From Mesorhizobium_G sp049840935 (GTDB lineage Bacteria; Pseudomonadota; Alphaproteobacteria; Rhizobiales; Rhizobiaceae), in contig JASGJA010000016.1 in the NCBI GenBank assembly GCA_049840935.1, positions 186,001-250,000 on the forward strand: a stretch of 64,000 nt of DNA, given 5' to 3'. Each line of letters starts with the position of its first letter. Within the stretch, counting starts at the first letter, position 1. The position numbers and the translations under genes were made by a program. The notes under the pieces are model-generated. The model searched no databases and was not told where the DNA came from. It saw nothing but the letters and a program-made list of their open reading frames with translations. Positions 59,737 to 64,000 of the stretch are shown here, piece by piece.

Positions 59737-61632
59737 GTGAAAGCAAGCAAATTGGCCAGCAAAACTGTTTCCGCTGATAGCGGCTCGACATTCCAGACAC
59801 TGCGCAATCTGTGGCCCTATATGTGGCCGTCGGATCGCGCGGACCTTAAAGCCCGCGTCGTGTGGGCAACGGTGTTTCTCGTCCTTTCCAAGCTTGTGCT
59901 CGTCGTCGCGCCCTACTTTTTCAAGTGGGCGACGGATGCGTTGGCCGGAGACGCTCACAGAACGCCGCTACCGGCATTCCTGCTCGCTCCGGTTATGTTG
60001 GTCATCGCCTACAATGTCGTGCGTATTGTCCAGACCGGCCTGAACCAGTTGCGCGATGCGCTGTTTGCGCGTGTGGGCCAGCATGCCGTCCGCCAGCTTG
60101 CCTATCGCACATTCGTGCACATGCATGATCTGTCGTTGCGCTTTCATCTGGAGCGGCGAACCGGCGGTCTGTCGCGCATCATCGAGCGCGGCACGAAGGG
60201 CATCGAAACTATTGTCCGCTTCACGATCCTGAACACATTGCCCACGATTCTGGAATTCGCGCTTACCGCAGTCATTTTTGCGGTTGCTTATGGTTGGACC
60301 TATGTCGCGGTCGTTGCCATCACTGTGGGCATTTATACGTGGTTCACAGTGCGCGCGAGCGATTGGCGAATCTCGATCCGCCGCGAAATGAATGACAGCG
60401 ACACCGACGCCAACACCAAGGCGATTGATTCGCTGCTGAACTTCGAAACCGTCAAATATTTCGGCAATGAGCGCATGGAAGCCGAGCGTTTTGATCGCTC
60501 GATGGCGCGCTACGAGGTGGCCGCAACAAAGACATGGACCTCCCTCGGTTGGCTCAACTTCGGGCAGGGCGTGATCTTCGGGTTAGGGCAGGCGCTTGTT
60601 ATGGTCATGTCGGCGCGTGAGGTTATAGCGGGCACGCAGACGGTAGGCGATTTCGTTTTCATCAACGCCATGATGATGCAGCTTTCCGTACCGCTGAATT
60701 TCATCGGCTTCATTTACCGCGAGATTCGGCAGGGATTGACCGACATTGAGCAGATGTTCGACCTGCTGGACGTTCCGCAGGAGGTGGTGGACAAACCCGA
60801 AGCAAAGCCGCTGGAAATTGCCAACGGCAAGGTCGAATTTCGCGACGTTCATTTTGCCTACGATCCGGCGCGGCCGATCCTGAAAGGTATTTCCTTCGCC
60901 GTTCCGGCTGGCAAAACCGTGGCAATCGTCGGCCCGTCCGGCGCGGGCAAGTCCACCATATCGCGCTTGCTGTATCGCTTTTACGATATTCAGCAGGGCG
61001 CGATCCTGATTGATGGTCAGGACATTCGCGACGTGACCCAAAAAAGCCTGCGCGCTGTCATCGGCATGGTCCCGCAAGACACGGTGCTGTTCAATGACAC
61101 GATTGCTTACAACATTCGTTATGGCCGCATGGACGCGAGCGAAGCCGAGGTGAAAGAGGCCGCCGAACTCGCGCAGATCGCCCATTTCATTGAAGCTTTG
61201 CCGGATGGCTACCAAACAATGGTTGGTGAGCGCGGACTCAAGCTGTCGGGTGGCGAAAAGCAGCGCGTTGCAATTGCTCGCACAATTCTAAAGGCGCCTC
61301 CCATTCTTATTCTGGATGAAGCGACGTCTGCGCTCGACACCCACACGGAACAGGAAATCCAGACGTCTCTCGATCTCGTAAGTCGGGGCCGCACGACCAT
61401 CGTTATCGCGCACCGGCTGTCCACCATCATTCGCGCCGACGAAATCATCGTTCTGCGCGACGGCCTGATCGCGGAGCGCGGCTCACATGCGCACTTGCTC
61501 AAGCAAAAGGGCCTCTATGCGCAGATGTGGGATCGTCAGCGCGAGGCCACCGAAGCTGAAGAAAGGCTGCGGATTGCGCGGGAGTCAGACGAGCTTGGTG
61601 TGGTTGTGCGCAAGCGGCTTTCGGACTTGTGA
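59737..61632 (+). CDS. Atm1-type ABC transporter
   Basis: The 631-residue half-transporter has six membrane segments (about residues 30-320) and a C-terminal ATPase with Walker A GPSGAGKST, Q-loop MVPQDTVLFND, signature LSGGEKQRVAIART, Walker B ILILDEATSALD and H-loop IVIAHRLST. The best match is the Atm1/HMT1 group, which in alphaproteobacteria exports glutathione persulfides or metal-glutathione conjugates. The start is GTG at 59737; a nearby upstream ATG is followed by a stop. It is not clearly coupled to its neighbours. Confidence 0.93.
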   Translation: MKASKLASKTVSADSGSTFQTLRNLWPYMWPSDRADLKARVVWATVFLVLSKLVLVVAPYFFKWATDALAGDAHRTPLPAFLLAPVMLVIAYNVVRIVQTGLNQLRDALFARVGQHAVRQLAYRTFVHMHDLSLRFHLERRTGGLSRIIERGTKGIETIVRFTILNTLPTILEFALTAVIFAVAYGWTYVAVVAITVGIYTWFTVRASDWRISIRREMNDSDTDANTKAIDSLLNFETVKYFGNERMEAERFDRSMARYEVAATKTWTSLGWLNFGQGVIFGLGQALVMVMSAREVIAGTQTVGDFVFINAMMMQLSVPLNFIGFIYREIRQGLTDIEQMFDLLDVPQEVVDKPEAKPLEIANGKVEFRDVHFAYDPARPILKGISFAVPAGKTVAIVGPSGAGKSTISRLLYRFYDIQQGAILIDGQDIRDVTQKSLRAVIGMVPQDTVLFNDTIAYNIRYGRMDASEAEVKEAAELAQIAHFIEALPDGYQTMVGERGLKLSGGEKQRVAIARTILKAPPILILDEATSALDTHTEQEIQTSLDLVSRGRTTIVIAHRLSTIIRADEIIVLRDGLIAERGSHAHLLKQKGLYAQMWDRQREATEAEERLRIARESDELGVVVRKRLSDL

Positions 61633-61720
61633 GCCATTCGGCTTGGCATTGTGCGTTGCGGCACACCTGCGTTTCAGGTAATCACGCCCCAAAATAAAAA
61701 ACGGGAGCACCACAGCGGCC

Positions 61721-62419
61721 ATGGCCCTAACCGAAACGATCCGGAACGCATTTGTTCCGATTCACCGCGAAGGTTATGTATTCATAGCCATTTTCGCGGC
61801 GGTCACGCTCATTCTAGGCTTGTTTTCTACAAACCTTTTCTGGATCGGCCTCATACTCACCGCTTGGTGCGCCTATTTCTTCCGCGACCCGCCGCGCGTT
61901 ACCCCGCTTGATGACCGCATGGTCATCAGTCCTGCAGATGGAGTCGTATCGTCTGTATCAACCGCCGTTCCCCCACGTGAACTTGGCCTAGGTACTGCGG
62001 AAATGACACGCATCTCCGTCTTCATGAACGTATTTTCCTGCCATGTGAATCGCGCGCCCGTGCGCGGGCAAATCCAGCGCATCGAACACAGGCCGGGTTC
62101 TTTCCTGAACGCCGAACTGGACAAGGCCAGCACCGAGAATGAGCGAAATGGCTTGGTGATAGACAGCCCCAACGGTACCGTCGGCGTTGTGCAGATAGCC
62201 GGGCTCGTTGCGCGTCGCATTCTCTGCTGGGCAGAGGCGGGCAACACCATTGCGGTAGGGGAGCGCTTCGGTCTGATCCGCTTCGGGTCACGCGTCGATG
62301 TATACCTGCCATCGGACGCTACGCCGCGCGTTGCCACCGGGCAAACAGCGGTGGCAGGCGAAACCATTCTCGCGGAGTTCGGTGGCGGCGCGATCACTCC
62401 TTTCGTCCGAGTTTCCTGA
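61721..62419 (+). CDS. psd: Phosphatidylserine decarboxylase
   Basis: Psd converts phosphatidylserine to phosphatidylethanolamine. The 232-residue protein is the short form found in alphaproteobacteria. It has N-terminal membrane segments (YVFIAIFAAVTLILGLFST) and MVISPADGVVSSVS, and the self-cleavage site is the Gly-Ser pair in RFGSRVDVYLP, where the serine becomes the pyruvoyl cofactor. It overlaps pssA by one base (TGATG), so the two steps of PE synthesis are coupled. Confidence 0.95.
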   Translation: MALTETIRNAFVPIHREGYVFIAIFAAVTLILGLFSTNLFWIGLILTAWCAYFFRDPPRVTPLDDRMVISPADGVVSSVSTAVPPRELGLGTAEMTRISVFMNVFSCHVNRAPVRGQIQRIEHRPGSFLNAELDKASTENERNGLVIDSPNGTVGVVQIAGLVARRILCWAEAGNTIAVGERFGLIRFGSRVDVYLPSDATPRVATGQTAVAGETILAEFGGGAITPFVRVS

Positions 62420-63237
62420 TGGCCCGCCCTTTTCAACCCTTCGAGCCTCATGGTCGTGGGGGGCCGCGCATCGGGGAAATTCCGCTGCGTTTGCTTGTTC
62501 CAAACCTTATCACCGTTCTCGCCATTTGCGCTGGCCTCTCAGGCATTCGTCTTGCTTTCGAGGAACGCTTTGAAACTGCAGTCCTGATGGTTCTGATTGC
62601 GGCCTTTCTGGACGGCATTGATGGACGGCTTGCCCGCATGTTGAAAGCAAGTTCCAGATTCGGCGCGCAGATGGACTCGCTCGCCGACATCGTGAACTTC
62701 GGCGTTGCGCCTGCGTTCGTGCTCTACCTTTACTTGCTCAAAATGGCCGCGCCCTTCGGTTGGATCGCGGTCCTTGTGTTCACGATAGCGTCTGGCCTGC
62801 GCCTGGCGCGTTTCAACGTGCTTGATGAAGATATTTCCCGGCCTGCATGGCAGGGCGAATATTTTGTTGGCGTTCCCGCACCAGCGGGCGCGGTTCTGGT
62901 CATGCTGCCCATATATCTGGGCTTCTTGGGAATCGAGCGCGGGCGCGAGTTTGCTTTTATCGGCAGCGCCTTCGCGTTTCTTGTGGCCTTCCTGTTGGTC
63001 AGTCGCCTGCCGGTCTATTCAGGCAAGAAAATCAGAATTGGTCGCGACAAAGCCGTGCCGCTGATCTTCGCTGTCGTGCTTTTTGTCCTGCTGCTGGTGA
63101 ATTATACGTGGCAGACGATTTCTGTCGCCGCGCTCGGCTATCTCGTATTCCTGCCACTCAGTGCGCGCGCCTATTCCCGCCGCGCCCGGCTGGAAGAAGC
63201 TGCGCAGGCCACGGCGACGGGCGAGGGCGCTCAATAA
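62419..63237 (+). CDS. pssA: CDP-diacylglycerol-serine O-phosphatidyltransferase
   Basis: PssA makes phosphatidylserine from CDP-diacylglycerol and serine. The 272-residue membrane protein carries the CDP-alcohol phosphotransferase motif (DGIDGRLARMLKASSRFGAQ followed by MDSLAD) and about seven hydrophobic segments. It provides the substrate for Psd. The following gap leads to the ribosomal protein operon. Confidence 0.95.
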   Translation: MARPFQPFEPHGRGGPRIGEIPLRLLVPNLITVLAICAGLSGIRLAFEERFETAVLMVLIAAFLDGIDGRLARMLKASSRFGAQMDSLADIVNFGVAPAFVLYLYLLKMAAPFGWIAVLVFTIASGLRLARFNVLDEDISRPAWQGEYFVGVPAPAGAVLVMLPIYLGFLGIERGREFAFIGSAFAFLVAFLLVSRLPVYSGKKIRIGRDKAVPLIFAVVLFVLLLVNYTWQTISVAALGYLVFLPLSARAYSRRARLEEAAQATATGEGAQ

Positions 63238-63481
63238 ATCCGGGATCGCCCTTGCTTTACAGCGCTATTGCTGTATAGACGCGCGCATTCCGCCGGTTCC
63301 GAATGGGGGCTGAACGGAGGGCCGAAGGTTTTCCTTCGTCGTGAACGCAAAAGCGCTCCGCCTCCCGTGTCTCCGCTCTCGACCGTCTCGAACGCGCCTT
63401 TCTTCCCCTTAATGGGTCAAGCGAAGTCGCAGAGGCTTTAGCCTTCGGGGTCCGGCTGATTAAACGAAGAAAGGCAAGACA
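63238..63481 (+). promoter_or_regulatory. Upstream region of rpsF
   Basis: No gene is supported in these 244 bases. GC-rich short hairpins occur, and GGCTTTAGCCTTCGGGGTCC just before the ribosome site could be part of a ribosomal protein S6/S18 leader, but I could not fold it to the known structure. GAAGAAAGG precedes the rpsF ATG. Confidence 0.3.
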
Positions 63482-63949
63482 ATGGCTCTTTATGAACATG
63501 TGTTTCTTGCCCGGCAGGATCTGTCGCAGCAGCAGGTCGATGAGCTCGTTGAACGTTTCAAGGGCGTCATCACCGAAGGCGGCGGAAAAATCGGCCGGGT
63601 AGAAAGCTGGGGACTGAAGTCCCTGACCTACCGCATCAACAAGAATCGCAAGGCGTATTACACGCTTATCGATCTCGACACGCCCCCGGCTGCGCTCAAC
63701 GAAATGGAGCGTCAGATGGGTCTGTCGGAAGACGTTCTGCGCTTCCTGACCGTTAAGGTCGATGCGCACGAGGAAGGTCCGTCCGCGATGTTGCAGAAGC
63801 GCGACCGCGACGAGCGTGGCGACCGTGATGGCGGTGGCCGTGGCTTCGGCGATCGTCCGCAGCGTTCTTTCGGTGATCGTGGCGACCGGGGTGATCGCGG
63901 CGACCGCGCACCGCGCCGCCCGCGCGACAATGAAGGGGAGAGCGAATAA
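63482..63949 (+). CDS. rpsF: 30S ribosomal protein S6
   Basis: S6 pairs with S18 on the small subunit platform. The 155-residue protein starts MALYEHVFLARQDLSQQQVD and has WGLKSLTYRINKNRKAYYT and EMERQMGLSEDVLRFLTVKV. The C-terminal tail is rich in Arg, Asp and Gly (DRGDRGDRGDR), an extension known in Rhizobiales. It overlaps rpsR by one base. Confidence 0.96.
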   Translation: MALYEHVFLARQDLSQQQVDELVERFKGVITEGGGKIGRVESWGLKSLTYRINKNRKAYYTLIDLDTPPAALNEMERQMGLSEDVLRFLTVKVDAHEEGPSAMLQKRDRDERGDRDGGGRGFGDRPQRSFGDRGDRGDRGDRAPRRPRDNEGESE

Positions 63950-64000
63950 TGGTCGACATCAACCAGATCCCGACCCGTCGTCCTTTCCATCGCCGTCGCA
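63949..64000 (+). CDS. rpsR: 30S ribosomal protein S18 (partial)
   Basis: The first 17 codons read MVDINQIPTRRPFHRRR, the S18 N-terminus of this group, before the window ends. The TAATG overlap with rpsF fits the usual S6-S18 operon. Confidence 0.92.
   Translation, partial: MVDINQIPTRRPFHRRR

Noticed and set aside
63300..63481. Confident S6/S18 leader RNA
   Set aside because: The position fits, but I could not identify the conserved bulge and pairing, so it is listed only as an upstream region.
1..64000. CRISPR array
   Set aside because: No regularly spaced direct repeats with unique spacers were found; the only short repeats are isolated pairs.

Overview
The window is chromosomal DNA of an alphaproteobacterium of the order Hyphomicrobiales, most likely the Brucellaceae (Brucella/Ochrobactrum/Pseudochrobactrum group). 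Support comes from the Omp2b-like porin (12.3 kb), the gene order rpoZ-rsh-pyrE-acpS-lepB-rnc-era...recO, the psd-pssA pair, and the Brucella-like starts of rpsF/rpsR. This placement rests on protein recognition and remembered synteny, not on a database search.

Layout. (1) 1-11.8 kb is accessory DNA ending at tRNA-Ser(GCU), whose 3' end faces it. It holds a partial RraA-like gene, a LysR regulator coupled to an FMN alpha-hydroxy-acid oxidase, a four-gene operon of small winged-helix proteins (one with a HEPN-like RX6H motif) lying between two IS-end-like inverted repeats, a MazEF-type toxin-antitoxin pair, a frameshifted large serine recombinase ending in a tRNA-3'-end-like sequence, and a DUF3489-DUF2924-serine recombinase cassette. 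(2) 12.3-26.4 kb is core: porin, hydrolase, soluble lytic transglycosylase, dapA, smpB, uracil-DNA glycosylase, NYN nuclease, rpoZ, rsh, pyrE, acpS, lepB, rnc, era. (3) 26.4-39.0 kb is a hexuronate catabolism locus placed between era and recO. Nine leftward genes (uxaC, TRAP dctPQM, a GntR regulator, kduI, kduD, a KdgF-like cupin, uxaA) face three rightward genes (uxuB, uxuA, a Gfo/Idh/MocA oxidoreductase) across a short region with a candidate operator. (4) 39.1-64 kb is core again: recO, MFS transporter, ECF sigma/anti-sigma, YfbR-like HD protein, ygfZ, pyrC, panB/panC, Nudix, SRAP, cysS, VOC and GFA proteins, proline iminopeptidase, cimA, rarD, GST, LOG protein, LysM protein, Atm1-type ABC transporter, psd, pssA, rpsF, rpsR (partial).

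How the genes work together. The uronate locus encodes uptake of acidic sugars (TRAP), isomerisation of glucuronate/galacturonate (UxaC), reduction and dehydration to 2-keto-3-deoxygluconate (UxuB/UxuA, UxaA), and entry of pectin-derived unsaturated uronates (KdgF-KduI-KduD), probably under the locus GntR regulator. KDG kinase and KDPG aldolase are not in the window.

Data quality. Many conserved genes carry single-base frameshifts, several at short homopolymers: the 6.8 kb recombinase, and between 40 and 58 kb the MFS transporter, ygfZ, Nudix/TIGR02301, SRAP, cysS, cimA and the LysM protein. I saw none from 9 to 39.8 kb. Because cysS is normally essential, base-calling error is the likelier cause for most of them; they are labelled pseudogene only to mark the broken frame. 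The best candidate for an undescribed system is the winged-helix/HEPN-like operon at 2.9-4.85 kb.
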